DNA from: Gracilaria gracilis
Lineage: Eukaryota > Rhodophyta > Florideophyceae > Gracilariales > Gracilariaceae
Reading direction: 5' to 3'
NCBI GenBank assembly: GCA_030374805.1
Contig: JARGSG010000058.1
Coordinates: 1-64,000 of the forward strand
DNA length: 64,000 bases
Both the position numbers and the translations under genes were made by a program. Position 1 is the stretch's first letter; each line of letters begins with the position of its first letter. The notes under the pieces are model-generated. The model saw nothing but the letters and a program-made list of their open reading frames with translations. It searched no databases and had not been told where the DNA came from. Positions 1 through 11,581 of the stretch are shown here, in pieces.

Positions 1-511
1 ATGTGAAAGTGTAACAGTTTTTGGCAGTGAGGTTTCGTACAGGAAGGGAAAATTTCCGTGCCAATTTTCGGAAAGCGATTCCAAAAAGTACTAAAACAGT
101 GCGATATTTCTACCACACGTCGAGTGGAGGTGTAAGTTTCACGAGAGACCTGCGATCACGTCGAGCGGGCGAACACGTCTTGCGGCGAGCGGCGACAACA
201 TCTAGAGCGCACCCGCCGGGGCGCATCGTCGTCGTCCGATTCCATATGGGGGAAACGTAAAACGAGAAGTGCGAAATTGCGAATGCGAATGCAGAGGATG
301 TAAGCGGGCGCGCGTCAAAATGGCGAACGCGTCCAGAGGTGGTAGGTCTGGGTCGCGAGGATGGCTTGGGTAATACTACGCGTGCGCCTTGAAGTGGCGA
401 TGTGGAAAATGGCGAGGGGCGGTATTGGGCGTAGTTCGCGCGCTCCTCGAAGCGGATTACGTGGGAAAAGGTAGGAAGAACACGGGGAGACGTGATCGAG
501 GCCGACCTTTG

Positions 512-592
512 GAGCGAACCGAGCGAACCGAGCGAACCAAGCGAACCGAGCGAACCGAGCGCACCGAGCAAACGAAGCGAACCGAGCGAGCG
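512..592. repeat. 9-bp tandem repeat (GAGCGAACC)n
   Basis: About nine head-to-tail copies of a 9-bp unit (GAGCGAACC with a few substitutions) are visible. Read in frame it would give a run of Arg-Thr-Glu/Lys triplets, but the surrounding frame looks otherwise non-coding, so I treat it as a minisatellite. The flanks (1-511 and 593-1,258) are purine-rich on the plus strand and hold no gene I can support. Confidence 0.85.
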
Positions 593-1258
593 GTAAGTGC
601 TTTGGTAACACAAGCTACTCCGCTTCCACATGAGATGGGAAATGGAGGAGGGGAAAGCAGCGGAGGGATTGGAGGAAGGCAGGGGGATGATGCGCGGGGG
701 CGGTAGGGATAGAGGTGGGCGGCGAAGGGGCGATGACTCCACGCAAGTTGTAGAAGAAGGCGAGTGTGGAGATGTCATAGAGAAGGGGAGGGAGTGTCGC
801 AGTGGGGGGGAGGGGAAGGGCGATGGCAAGAAGTACTAGTGGGATAGTTAGCCGTGGTATTCGAGGGAAGGAGGGGGGAGAGAGGTGGCTGGGGTTGGCG
901 TTCGGGAGGGGAGGGGGTCGCGAAAGAAGAAGTAGGAGGAGGCGTTCAGGAGGCGAGGAACGAGGGCATGGAGTTTGTGGTTGATGTTAGGAGGAATCGA
1001 ATGGTGGGCAGAGAAAGAACTGGTGGACCACGACATACTGCGATGCGGGAGGAAGAGGAAGTGGGGGGTATCAGTCGTATGAGGGAGCATGGAAACGCAG
1101 AGGACAGTGGGAGGCGAATTGGGCGTGTGGGCGATGGAATGGGCAGTCACGCCAATGTGGAGAGGATGGAATGGCTCCGAGACAATTTGCCCGGAAGAGT
1201 TGTAGGACGTAGCAGTGGTGGATCAGTGATCGAAATGTGAGAGACAATATACCAGTGG

Positions 1259-1849
1259 ATGGGAGGGTATTCGAAGGAGAAGATATCGTTGTCGGAAACA
1301 GGCATAGAACTGGAGGGGAACTTGGTGGAAACCACGGTACGAACGTCTGAAGGAATACGTGTGAGGCATAATGCCGTTCGGATTGAGGACGATGTGCATG
1401 AAGCAGGAGTCGACGAATCTGGGGATCGTGGAGAGAGGAACGGAGCAAGGGAAATGGTAACTACAGGAATAGCAGAAGGAGATGAAGAGAACTTACGCGT
1501 GTTGCCAAGGTCTGCACTGGTTGAGAGGGTGAATTCGTTGAAAGGGAAGCTGGGAAATATGAAGGAGGATCACTATACCATGATGGTGAGTTTGAAGCTC
1601 ACGCAGAAAGAATTGGAACGGGTGAGGGAGGAGCTGAAGCAGCAAAATGTGTTGATTGAAAGTTTAAGGGAGGCTGTGAAGGGTAGGAAGCGAAGGGGGT
1701 GTGGGGAGGAAGTGAAGAGGCGTCGAAAACATGATATAGAGGTGCCAGAATGTTTTTACGGATTTGCAAGGGCTTTATATGATAAGATTCTCCACTATGC
1801 GAAGTTGGGACGCGTCAGAACTCTGTTTCGACACGGAGAACGTTGGTAG
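1259..1849 (+). CDS. Coiled-coil protein fragment, 5' part of a transposon-borne second gene
   Basis: This 196-codon open frame is not a family I recognise. Residues roughly 80-145 form a heptad-like, charged helix rich in Leu, Glu, Lys and Arg (for example KELERVREELKQQNVLIESL), so a coiled coil is likely. A basic patch RKRR...KRRRK follows, which could bind nucleic acid or act as a nuclear signal. The gene converges on the transposase pseudogene at 3,150-6,368 and is followed by similar-looking frames at 2,036-2,990. I infer that it is the front of the second gene of the same DNA transposon. The path from here to 2,036 crosses stops in every frame, so the gene is probably broken or spliced. 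Confidence 0.45.
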   Translation: MGGYSKEKISLSETGIELEGNLVETTVRTSEGIRVRHNAVRIEDDVHEAGVDESGDRGERNGAREMVTTGIAEGDEENLRVLPRSALVERVNSLKGKLGNMKEDHYTMMVSLKLTQKELERVREELKQQNVLIESLREAVKGRKRRGCGEEVKRRRKHDIEVPECFYGFARALYDKILHYAKLGRVRTLFRHGERW

Positions 1850-2035
1850 GAGCTGGAAGAACAGGAGTGAGACGGTGGGAGAAAAGTAGGGGAGGGGCAG
1901 CATATTTGTGGTTGGGGAGAAGGAGATGGTACCCCGGTGCCCGTATCAAGTGGGATATGAGATGAGGGCGTATACGCCATCAACGGATGGGAGGAAGTGA
2001 TGTGCTGTTGAAGTATGTGGTAGAGACGGAAAATA

Positions 2036-2990
2036 ATGGGAGATACTTGGGAGACGATACGAGAAGCGGGAAGGAAACAGGAGTGTGTGGATAATGTGAG
2101 TGTGGAAAAGTGTCTGAGGCAGCGGATGAAGCAGACATTAAGCGATGTGATTGGGGTGCGGAAGCGGGCGGCTCGCGACAAGTTATTCTCCATCCTTGGA
2201 TATGATTTGATTGCGAAACGTGCGAAACCTACTGAGGGGACTGAGCTATGGGAAGAGCTAAAGCAGCAGATGGGGGGAGGCGCGCGAGAAGCTGATGGGA
2301 AGGGGAGGAGGGCGGGGGGAATGAGTTGTGTGCGTGGAGAACGAGCCGGTTCGAAGACCTTGCGTATTCCGGGTCTCGTGCGGTTTGGGCCACCATGGGA
2401 GGTTGATGATGAAGATATGTTCTTCAAGAATGGGATGGCTCGGTGGCAGTGTTGGAGGGAGTATATGGGATACGCAGTGGAGAGGCAAAGTAACGGTGAA
2501 CGGCAGTACGTGGATGGGACAGTGATGCACCTTGCGAGACTTGACGCCTGGATTGCCTGTGTGGTGAAAAACTATGAACGAGGTTGTGGGACGTGGAGGG
2601 CAAAGACAGCTTTTGTTCTGTACTTTGTATGGGAATTATCTACCTGGGGCTGTTGAAGGAATACTGGGGGTAGCCTGGCAATCGCTACAGGAGGAGCATG
2701 CCGAGGAGTTTGAGAACGATGGGTTTGTGGATGGAGATCCGAGGTGTGTGTCGGGAAACTCTGGGAGAACTGCGACAGTTGGGCTGTGGGTACCATCGAG
2801 GGAGAAGATATACCTAGCTGTGAGGGAGGACTATTTTATGGCAAAACTAACACGGAGACTAGGTGCAGTTCTTGATTGTTACATAGCGGCCTGTCGACCG
2901 GAGGACGCGAGTTTCGGGCGGTTGGTGGCACACCGGGTGGAACGCAGGGAAGGGACAGGGGTGGATGGTAGGGAAGAGGCGGGCTACTAA
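2036..2990 (+). pseudogene. Unrecognised transposon-associated ORF, broken in two frames
   Basis: Two overlapping open frames (2,036-2,656 and 2,574-2,990) look like one protein after a frameshift near 2,600. The first reading passes into the second at the Leu-Tyr-rich segment FCTLYGNYLPGAVEGIL. Composition is protein-like: helices with RKRAARDKLFSILGYDLI, a Trp/Tyr-rich middle (RWQCWREYMGYAVERQ), and a C-terminal stretch with VPSREKIYLAVREDYF. I cannot assign a family. It lies tail-to-tail with the Plavaka/KDZ-like transposase (gap about 160 bp), which suggests a two-gene element. It may also be an unrelated host gene fragment. Confidence 0.4.
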
Positions 2991-3149
2991 GGGTAGGGTG
3001 AGGTGCAGTGAGGGGGGAAGGGGTGGAGGTATGTGTGGGATGGGGAAGAGATGCTTCTTCTTTTTCATGTCATGCGTATCTTCACTCCTTCCAATTGAAA
3101 GGAAGCGGGTTGAAATTTTTATGAAGCTGAAGCTAACAGGGAATAGAGG

Positions 3150-6100
3150 CTACGTGTTGGATGGGAAATAAGGCTTCGCGGTGGGGTCTCGATAGAACCG
3201 ATTGAGATAGAATCGGTGAAAGCGCCAGTGTAGACGAGAAGTGGAGGGAGGAGCGGGGTAGTTCTGGCGGAGAACATGAACGGAGCCGAGGATGGAGGAA
3301 GAGGGGATGAGTCCATACCAAGGGGAAACGTTATCGGAAGTGGAGTGGGTAGAGATGGGAACTGGGTGGATGGTGTGGTTATGTTCGTCGTCTGTTGCCC
3401 ATTGGAGGCAAACGCAGTTGAAAGTGAGATCGACGTCGTCGCTGGGTGGGACGAGTTCCATGAACTGGACGAAGGCGAACTCCTTGGGAGAAGAAGTTGA
3501 AGAAGGAAGGGCGAGTCGAAGAAGGGAGATGAGTTTGCAGACCCAGACGATGGATGTGGACGGTGGGGAGGTGGAGCCGGCGACGAGAACGTGGGAGAAC
3601 TTTGGAGACTTGGATGGACCGAAGGAGGGGGTGGCAAAAATTAGTTGAATGATGGGGACAGGAGGATCCTGGACGGTGAGCTCGTTTCGTTCTGTGATGT
3701 AGTTGTCGAGTGTTGGGATGTAACCGCCGACGACGTAAGCGGAGTTGACTATGATGAGTCGAGCCTGACGAAGGGCGGGGGAGTTGTCAGTGAGTTGTAG
3801 GACTTCCAGAGAGAGGGTGATAAAGGATGGGAGGGCGTCTCTTCCGAATTGTGCAAGAATGGATAGGGTATCGGGGGGGAAGAGGTCTTGAAGAGATTTG
3901 TGAGGGAGGTGAGGATTGGAGCGAATGAATTTGTGGGCAGTGATTAGGTCAGCGAAGGAGATGTGTTTGCCATCACGGACGAAACCGGGTTCTCGGGATT
4001 GGAGGGGGGAAGCGAGGCCAGGGGAGGAGGAGGTTATGGAAGGGTTTGTGGAGACGGGATTCCAGTCCTTGATGCCGTTGGAGCGGTGGATGGCAAGAAT
4101 GGTTTCTTGATGTGCGGTGGACCTGCGCTTTGAAGTTTTGGTGTAGTGGGACTTGAAGAGGGTGTGGGCGTGCTCGAATATGCCGGCATCATTGAAGTGG
4201 AGGCCTCCGAAGCGGCCAATGTCCCCGACGATGTGGTCGAGGAGGTGGAACTTGAGGGTTCCGAGGCTGGAAGTGTGGTGGGGGCCGAGGACGAGTACGG
4301 CTGTGCACTTGAAGGAGCGTATTTGGTTGTGGAGGTCGGTGAGGCGGGCGTCGGTCCATTCGGTGAAGGTGTTGTATCGCATGGAGGCGAGGAGGAGGTC
4401 TGAGTACTTGGAGAAGACGGAAGTGATGGGAGCTGAATCGACTTCGTCACAGCATCGGTCGAAGAAGGCGCCAATGAAGGGGAAGACCATGTCGAGTGCG
4501 CGGTAGTCTTTTGCTTCGAGCATACCACGCAAGGCCGTCGGTAGTGAAGAAACCGTTGAGAGTTTGACCGTTGTCGGAAGTGGAGAAGTCGATGTGGAGT
4601 CCGTTTGCGGGGGAGTGCTTTTCGATGGCTGAGAGGATGGTGTTTGAATGTTTGAGGATGGAAGTGCGGACGGAGTTGAAGGAGCGACGGGACTTGGAGG
4701 AACGGGGGGTGGTGAAGAGTGCTTCTGAGCGGAGTGTCTCGATGGCGGCGAGCTTGACGAGCTTGGAGACGCCGAGGTGGAAGTTGTGGAGTGGTTCGAA
4801 GGTGAAGATGTTGTAAGGGGAGAGGAGTGAGGTGATGTTGAGAAGAGAGTATGATTCGAAGAGGGAGAAGTACTTTGCGAGAGAGAGGGAGTGGAGGGCT
4901 TCAAGGGCTTTTTCCTTTGTGTTGCGGGAGATTTCGGGCTTACGAGCGAGGAGAGCCTTTTGTGATTGTTGGAGGAGAGTGGAGTGTGATTTGCGTGCGG
5001 CGAGGATCTGGTGCTGAGTTCGGGGGGAAGGGGATCGAATGTGTAGAGGGAGGTCTGTGCGGGAGACGGTGCATCTATGGCAAGGGTGTTGGGGGCGGGT
5101 TCCATGGGAGATGGCGAGAATGTCTTTTGCTTATGGGATGTCGGCGCAGTAGCTGGCGATTGTTGGGTGAGAGTGGCGTAGAACGCCATGGGCGTCACGG
5201 AAGGGGAAGCCATTGAGACCGGAGGAGAGGAGGGGGCCGAGGAGGTTGGAGATGGCGAGCTGAATGAGTTCCATTTTGGTGTGGCGGGGGATGTGAGGGG
5301 AGGTTTGAGGGATGGAGTCGTGGTCTTGGGAGGGGTTGGTTGGGAGGAAGGAGGTTGGCAAGTATCCGAGAAGGGTGAGGTGTTCGGTGATGCACTTGCG
5401 ACGGAAGGCATCGAAGAAGTTGAGAAGGGTGATGTGAAGGAGGTAGGAGGTGATGGAAGAAGATTTGAGGGAGGTGGGGGACTTGTCGGAGTAGATTTGG
5501 ACCAAGCCGATGAAGTAATCGATACCGGTGGAGTCGGGTGTGCCAGATGCAGGAGTCGTTGGAGGAGTGCATGATTGCGGCTTTGAGGGCCGGGATTGCT
5601 TCTTTTCCGAGGGTGGAGGCCATGGGGGTGGGCGAAAGCCAGAGAGCCGGAAGGGGTTGTGTGGGAGACGGGGTGGAAGAAGGTGTTGTGGAAGTGTGCG
5701 AGGGCGAGTTGTTGTTTGAGGACCTAGATGGGGTCCTTTCGGAAGATGGTGGTGGAAAAGAGCTGCTGTGGGTCGGAGAGGGTGGTGGGAGCGAAACCGA
5801 TGTTGCTGACACGGTGCTGGAAGAGGTTTTTCTGCAGCTCGAGGCACTGGATGGCGGAGGAGACGGCGTTGTGGAAGGCGGATTTGGAGAGGGCGGGGTC
5901 GTGGAGGAGGGAGATGAGTTCGTCAGCCTTTCGGAGGCCGAGGGAGGAAGCGATGGAAGAGATGTAGAGGACCATGCGTTCGAGGTGGGGGTTGTTGAGG
6001 AGGGGGAAGGAAGGGGGAGGAGGGGGAGGAGGGGGAGGAGGGAAGGGGAGATGGAGCAGACGGGGGTGGTGGCGATGTGGTAGGCGTCCTGGGTGTGGAG

Positions 6101-6368
6101 GGAGAGGGAGAGTTGCTGCTGGTGGTAGAAGTCGTCGTCTGCGATGGGGACGTTGTCGGAAGGGCGGTTTGTGGGAGGGGGAGGTATATGGAGGTGGGGG
6201 GTAGACTTGTGACGCTTGATGCGTGGGGGGAAGTGGGGGAGGCCTCCGCCTGGGGAGAAGAAACGCTTTGTTTGGGTTGAGACGATTGGGGCATCTCGTC
6301 TGGTGCCTTTGGATGGCGGGGATGGTGCGGGCGAAGAAGGAGCAGCCTTCAAAGCAGCAGTTCGGCAT
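3150..6368 (-). pseudogene. Plavaka/KDZ-like (CMC superfamily) transposase pseudogene
   Basis: Read on the minus strand from ATG 6,368, the product opens with a C2H2-like finger (CCFEGCSFF, then HQTRCPN) and a Pro/Ser-rich linker. A body follows that resembles fungal Plavaka and related KDZ transposases. Landmarks are YSDKSPTSLKSSSI and LGYLPT, the aspartate-containing FRDAHGVLRHSHP followed by SYCADIP, the CHRC zinc pair, FTFEPLHNFHLGVSKLVK, and near the end LKFHLLDHIV plus FEHAHTLFKSHYTKTSKRR. Lesions seen directly are a TAG near 5,724, a TAA at 5,131-5,133, frame changes near 5,600 and a 1-nt frame change near 4,530. The reading ends with TAG at 3,150. Family assignment rests on remembered motifs and was not searched. 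A tnp2-like relative is the main alternative. Confidence 0.65.
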
Positions 6369-6717
6369 GGCGGGGAAGGTTGGGGGGGTGTTGGAGAGGA
6401 TTGGGGGTACGTAGCGGGGAGCGTAATATGGCGCACGGAAGGTGGGACAGAGTGGTGGGGATGATTGCACGTGATTCGAAGGCGTTTCATATATTTAGTA
6501 TACGAATGCCTGATGTGAAAGGTGTTGACTAGTGAACCGATCTCCACAAACTGAAAAGGTATTCGATCTATTTGTGTACTCCTATTCCTATTCGATAAAC
6601 AGCTTTTTAAGTTTCTATCTAAGTGTCTATCTCGCTATTCGCCCCCGTATACATGAACGTAGGTGACACTAACACACTTACATTGTGCTGCGAAACTACC
6701 ATAAACGAAAGAAGTAT

Positions 6718-6896
6718 GCTAGTTTCCCTTCCATCCAAACTAGCAAAGATGAAAACAATTTGAAATAATTCTTTCGAAAAAAACTAGCACAAGTGGAAAG
6801 GTGGAAATATTTTCGGAAATTAGCATTTCCAAATTTGGATAAATTCACCGGTTTTTCGTTCGTTTTAATTCGGTCACTTTTGACCGCCAAACTAGC
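6718..6896. repeat. Subterminal AAACTAGC repeats of the DNA transposon
   Basis: The octamer AAACTAGC, or its complement GCTAGTTT, occurs at 6,718, 6,737, 6,781 and 6,889, with a one-mismatch copy at 6,817. The first two form an inverted pair. They sit in about 180 bp just before the helicase-gene duplicate starts at 6,914. Clustered short repeats at element ends are typical transposase binding sites in CMC/EnSpm elements, so I infer that this is the right end of the element coding the transposase at 3,150-6,368. The matching left end was not found and may lie before the window. Confidence 0.5.
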
Positions 6897-6913
6897 ATTC
6901 CGATAACACCGAC

Positions 6914-8786
6914 GTGGATCATTTGCACCATATTCCATCCTGGCCTCAGCCTATCTGCACCAATCGAGCTGTTGAAATCGAGAACCCGGGCTCTAGTGCA
7001 TCAGATGTCGTTAGATTTGCTTTGGACAACACCCAAATGGATTTTATAAGCAGACTGGAACCATCAACCAAGGCTCTACTTCGTCAACAAATCACCCAAT
7101 TTGCACGTCAGTCAAACTTGAGCGGCACCCAAATGGAAGTGTTAGCTGCGGCACTTTCGAATAGCCTTTATTGCACACAAGGTCTTCCTGGTACTGGAAA
7201 GAGTTACCTTGGGGTAGTGCTTATTAGAGCTCTAGACTTGATTAGAAATGTTGCCGTTCGCTCTAGAATGCAGTCGGACCCATTGTTGTGTTGCCTTTTA
7301 AGAATCATGCTCTTGATGATATCTTAGCTGATCTTGTAGATACTCTACAATGGTCAGGAGCGATTATTCGTTGCTTGAAAACGGACGATCCTAGGTTAGC
7401 AGCTTGCATGGAAAGAAAGTCTCCGGAAGAGAGAAGAGAACAAGCAGTATTGACAGAGCGAGTGGCTACTTTGCGCAGGACAAGTCGTCGCATGCGAGAC
7501 ATTCGCGCCCTGAGTTCGGCTTTTGCTGATGAAACCGGCATTTCACTGCTCTCTTGGATTTCAAGCTTGAGAAGCAAAGAAACTGACGATGAAGCTGAAA
7601 TTTCTAAGCGATGGGCTCTACAGATGTTGCGGTTCTTTTCATATAAGCAGGGATTCGATGAAGATATCAACAGCAAACAGGCATACGAATTGCTACGAGA
7701 CACAATGGTGCCAGAGCCCGACATGGGCATAACATCAGGAAATGACTTTGATTTGCTTGCAGTGCTACCAGAGCTGGGGAAAGATACTGAACATTGGTTT
7801 GAAGGACAGGCCAATTGAACCTATTTCTTGCTGAGCAAATGTTTGGCTGGCTCGAAACCGCCAGCGCAATGTGCTGCTGATGGTTATATGCTTGCAACCA
7901 TAAGGCCTGGAGCATTTTGCGTTCAAGTCCATGGTTGCCCCATGAAGGATTGCGGCAATCTTTGAGTGAACGGGATTTGGTTTTGCGAAACTCATCGATG
8001 CAGATATGAAGGTGGACTCTGCAAGAATCCACGGATGGAGAGGGTCTCTATGGTTTGTCTTGATCATGCATGCATTTACTGTCGAGAGCACAAGATTGTC
8101 CCGCTGTTGCCAAAGATTGACGCAGCTTGCGAAAATCATGCCTGCCGAGACGATGGATGCCCAGGGACATTTCTAGCCCCAAAATTACTGTTTTGTGGGA
8201 AACATTGCTGTCGCCTCTGTTATGACTACGCACATAGCAACCCTGACAACGTAAGATCCGTGTATCGAGTTGAAGCCTCTCAGTTTTGGGCCGAACACAA
8301 ATGTTCGCCCCAAGAATGTGATAAGAACCGCGACTTGCGGGACACATCTCAACACTACTGCGTATATCATGGCTGTATTGAATGTGATGACATTCGCAAC
8401 TTTATTGATTCTACTATGCCAAAGTCAAGATTGTGTACTCAGCATCGATGCTCCAGCATTTTCGATGGGCAACCTTGTGGCTCTCGTAGAGAGGACAACT
8501 CTCAGTTCTGTTTTGCACACACATGTCGCTTTTTCAGGGAGGAAGGATTGTCTTTGGACAAACATGTGATAGATAGTGAGCCTCGGAAAGCTTGCATTCG
8601 CCATCGATTATGTGAGAACCTCGCTTCAAGTGGGGAGACCTGTAACGAAAGAGTTTCTTCTTCAAAAGCGAATTACTGTGAAGAGCACCAGGGAAGATGG
8701 AAGGGCATTAAAAATGACCGCGGTGCACCCGGAACAGTAATGCAATGCGAAGAAATAACGTCGAAAGAACGGAGATGCAGGACAAG
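6914..8786 (+). pseudogene. ZNFX1-like helicase duplicate, left half
   Basis: This is a truncated second copy of the gene at 52,141-61,945, in opposite orientation. Similarity starts abruptly at 6,914 inside the coding sequence and runs through helicase motif I and the Cys/His-rich insert up to 8,786, where the 26.6-kb LTR-bounded insertion begins. Lesions relative to the other copy are a Walker A change from GPPGTGKS to GLPGTGKS (CCT to CTT), a 1-nt frameshift near 7,267, and two nonsense codons, TGA at 7,816-7,818 and TGA at 7,963-7,965. At both stops the other copy has CGA. The rest of the insert keeps the paired Cys/His pattern. The right half resumes at 35,351. It cannot encode a working helicase. 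Confidence 0.9.
8782..8786. repeat. Target-site duplication ACAAG, left
   Basis: ACAAG lies directly before the TG that opens the left LTR. The same five bases follow the CA that closes the right LTR at 35,351-35,355. Removing one copy and everything between the repeats restores the helicase-gene reading across the junction. Confidence 0.85.
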
Positions 8787-9604
8787 TGTAGTGCAAACCC
8801 AAACGGGAAAAACACACGAAGACGTCCGGTATCTTCCTCCCAGGTGGGGTAGGTGAGCAAAAAGAGCCCCTCGCGGGATGGCTGCGTGAACTGGGTGTAA
8901 GACCGGGACCCACCGTCTCGACGAGCGAAGCGAGGGCGGCAGGGAGTCGAGGAGTCGGGATTGGAGAGGTACACTGTGAGGTGGATCGATGACGTCACCC
9001 AAGGTGGATGATCCTCGCAAGATTGGAACCCTGGACCGCAGAACGCGAGACCAGGTAAGACAAATGGGGCAAAGGAAAACAAGCAACACCGGTAATCGGG
9101 GTGAGCGATACCAGTTAAACAGCGACAAAAACAGCACAGAAACACTGGGTAAAACCGCACTATGGGCGGCGAGTCGTGCTGTTGGCTTCGAGAGGTGAAT
9201 GACTAGTCCTACTCAAGGAGCCGACTCTCCGCAAAGAGGATATCGTGCACCAGGGGTTCCTGAGTCAGAGCCGAACACTCGCTTGTTCGTGTGTACTTGA
9301 CCGGGACTGCCTGAGCTCACAAACCTAAGTAGGGGTGGTCGGCAGCCCTGCACAGTAGTGTAATAACTAAATAAACAGATAGATAGAAATAATCTAATGT
9401 ATCCCCAAAAAGGACGCCCTGCACACGTACACGTGTATTATCCTACTAACTGTCACGGCACTCATAACCGATACCAATTGAGGTCCTTCCACCATGAACT
9501 GTGGGTTGCCAAACTAGTCATAATTCCCTTCCTTGAGGTGTAGCTTCTTCATATCTATATTACTCGCATCCGCGGTGAACTCCGCGAGAAAGCGTTGCAC
9601 TTCA
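8787..9604 (+). mobile_element. Left LTR of the 26.6-kb LTR-bounded insertion
   Basis: The LTR starts TGTAGTGC and ends GTTGCACTTCA. It matches the right LTR (about 34,890-35,350) over long stretches, including the block around GATGACGTCACCCAAGG and the last 190 bp, with roughly a tenth of positions differing by eye. Compared with the right LTR it carries about 300 extra bases (about 9,090-9,393), partly made of a reversed fragment of the Ty3/Gypsy LTR region. The orientation sign is arbitrary because the internal gene order does not fix it. Confidence 0.8.
9177..9330 (-). repeat. Reversed Ty3/Gypsy LTR-region fragment inside the left LTR
   Basis: The reverse complement matches 19,245-19,395 closely. 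The longest shared block reads AGGGGTTCCTGAGTCAGAGC, then CGAACACTCGCTTGTT. Since the right LTR lacks it, the fragment entered the left LTR later. It most likely derives from the LTR of the Gypsy family present at 12.6-25.7 kb. Confidence 0.7.
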
Positions 9605-9657
9605 TCTCCCCCTCCTTAGGGTGCAAGACTAACTCGTAAGAGGTTCGACGACGCACC

Positions 9658-11581
9658 ATGGATGTGGATAAGAGCCAAGCCGCTTCGAGCGTTGACGTAT
9701 TTAGTGACTGTCTCCCACACACGTCCCAACTCCTTTACGCAGACGACAACCTCCCGCCTATACCGCGCCGTTCCTCAGATTCTCAACCCGTTTTTCCGCC
9801 TCCTGCGATGTGAAATCCGAACAACTTCGCGGGGAACTCCACTGGGGGATCCAATCAGCCTGCATAGAGGTTCTTCTCCGGTTTCAAGACGGCTCCTTTG
9901 CTCACTTCGGGATCTCATCACGGCAACGCGCCGGCTGGGTCTTCCACCGCTCCGAAAGTCATTCCTCAAGCGCCGATGGCGATCAATCTTCCATCTTACG
10001 ATGAGCTGGTCAACGTGCATCCACGAGAACAACCTGCGCGCTATCGCGGTGCGCCTTGGTTTGACCCCACGATGGAGCAGAACGATGGTTTCATCGAGCA
10101 GTACGCTGATGGCAGTGGTTTACTCCCAGTTGACCTCCATATCTGGGTCGCCATGAGCATCGACTGGCGTACCAGGTTACCGGTACTGGGCCACGTGATG
10201 GTTCATCAACGCGTCGAGAGCGGTGCTCAAGCGCAAACTGCGATGATCCGTCTCGCTTACCAGGGGCTTTACAGAACGCCTTCGGAGTCTCTGGTTCCCG
10301 AGGAGCACCGTTTTGACGTGGCCTTCTATCGCACCCAAGGGGAGATCGGCTACGGCGACCAACTCGCGGCGTTGGCTCCCTCCATTCTAGAGCGCGTTCT
10401 TCCAGCGGGGGTGAACCAGAACTACCTCTGTTGGGGGAGACCAATACTTTGTGCTGAATTCCGTCGCCTCCGTCGCTTTCCGCGGTCTAACTTCTTGCAG
10501 ATGATCCGTTTCGAACGTCGCACCAAATCCCGATTAGGGTATATGATACCGTATCAGAACGGGGAAGCTGAAAGGATCCGACCGCATTACATGCGTGGAC
10601 GCTATGTTCCTCTGCCACGAATGCCGTCGTACGGCATACGAGGCCTGCTGGGGTGGCTATATAGAGCTTCCGCCGTGTCTCACCTACATTGTTAGCCGGT
10701 TGACCACCAATCAGTTCTTCGGGTGGTAGTATGTCGTCGTAACCGAGTGAGTGGCCCGCTGTGCGGCGTATCTTCTCTCCCAGTTTTACGACCAGTTCCG
10801 ACTGTCGTACCTTCCACCGTGGGCGTGCAACGGAATTCGTTCATTGGATCTCTACATTGTACTCGGCAGAGCCGGTAACTACAATGAAGTGATCTCCCTT
10901 CTGGACGCGATGAACCAGGGTGACTGGAATGCAGTACCTCTCGCTCGGAGCAGTCTTCACCAAGGCACTAACCCTGGTGACTGGTCTCCGGGACGTCGAA
11001 CTTCGTATGCGGGTGAATACTTGTTCTATGACCCTATGGAAATGAGATTCATCTCCGAAGTGGAGGCTGCAGCTCTTCGCGATCGCAAACGTGCCGTTCC
11101 ACCGGAACATCCGAGGGGTTACATCGTCACAGACGGATACTTCCAACCTTACGAAGGCCCAGACCCGATGGTTGAAAACGATCCTCAGATTTCGGGGGTC
11201 GCCATCGCCAGCGACGGCGGTCAACTTCCTCAGCCTGAGGGTCCTGACCAGCCAGCCTATGCTGCTCCGGGGCCGTCCGGGTTATCTCCCGCGGTCGTGC
11301 ACAAGGCTCCGAACATGGATTTGTTGAATCAGGCTCCCAACGTGGGTACCAGTCACGGTGGTGGTCATTTTCACACAGCTCCCGTAGGAGGTGGGGCAAC
11401 GGGTGCCAGCGCCACTGGGCCTGACCGCACAGCCATCATCTCCCAGTTGCTTGGGGAACTTGGGGTGGACGCTTCTGGGGTGTCCAGCGATATCATGCAA
11501 CCGCGGGCAGTGATACTAGCACAGCTATGGCCTCAGAGCCACCCTCCTGGATCACAGGGGGGTGTTGGACCTTCCTCGTGA
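9658..11581 (+). pseudogene. Unrecognised gag-like gene of the LTR-bounded insertion
   Basis: A long coding-like reading starts at ATG 9,658 (MDVDKSQAASSVDVFSD), about 50 bp inside the left LTR, the usual position of gag. It is interrupted by TGA at 9,811 and TAG at 9,865. It stays open through a segment rich in Trp, Pro and Arg, changes frame near 10,600 at a cysteine cluster (CHECRRTAYEACWGGY), meets further stops near 10,735-10,750, and ends at 11,581 after a Gly/Pro/Ala-rich tail. There is no CCHC knuckle, protease or reverse transcriptase in it. I do not recognise the family. It may be the structural gene of the outer LTR element or a captured host gene. Confidence 0.4.

Noticed and set aside
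512-592. CRISPR-like array
   Set aside because: The unit is 9 bp with no spacers, and the genome is eukaryotic.
5195-6547. A 450-codon Pro/Ser-rich minus-strand frame
   Set aside because: The transposase signatures switch between the two other frames here. This frame is mainly the shadow of a C-rich strand, with only a short stretch near 5,560-5,620 that may be real.
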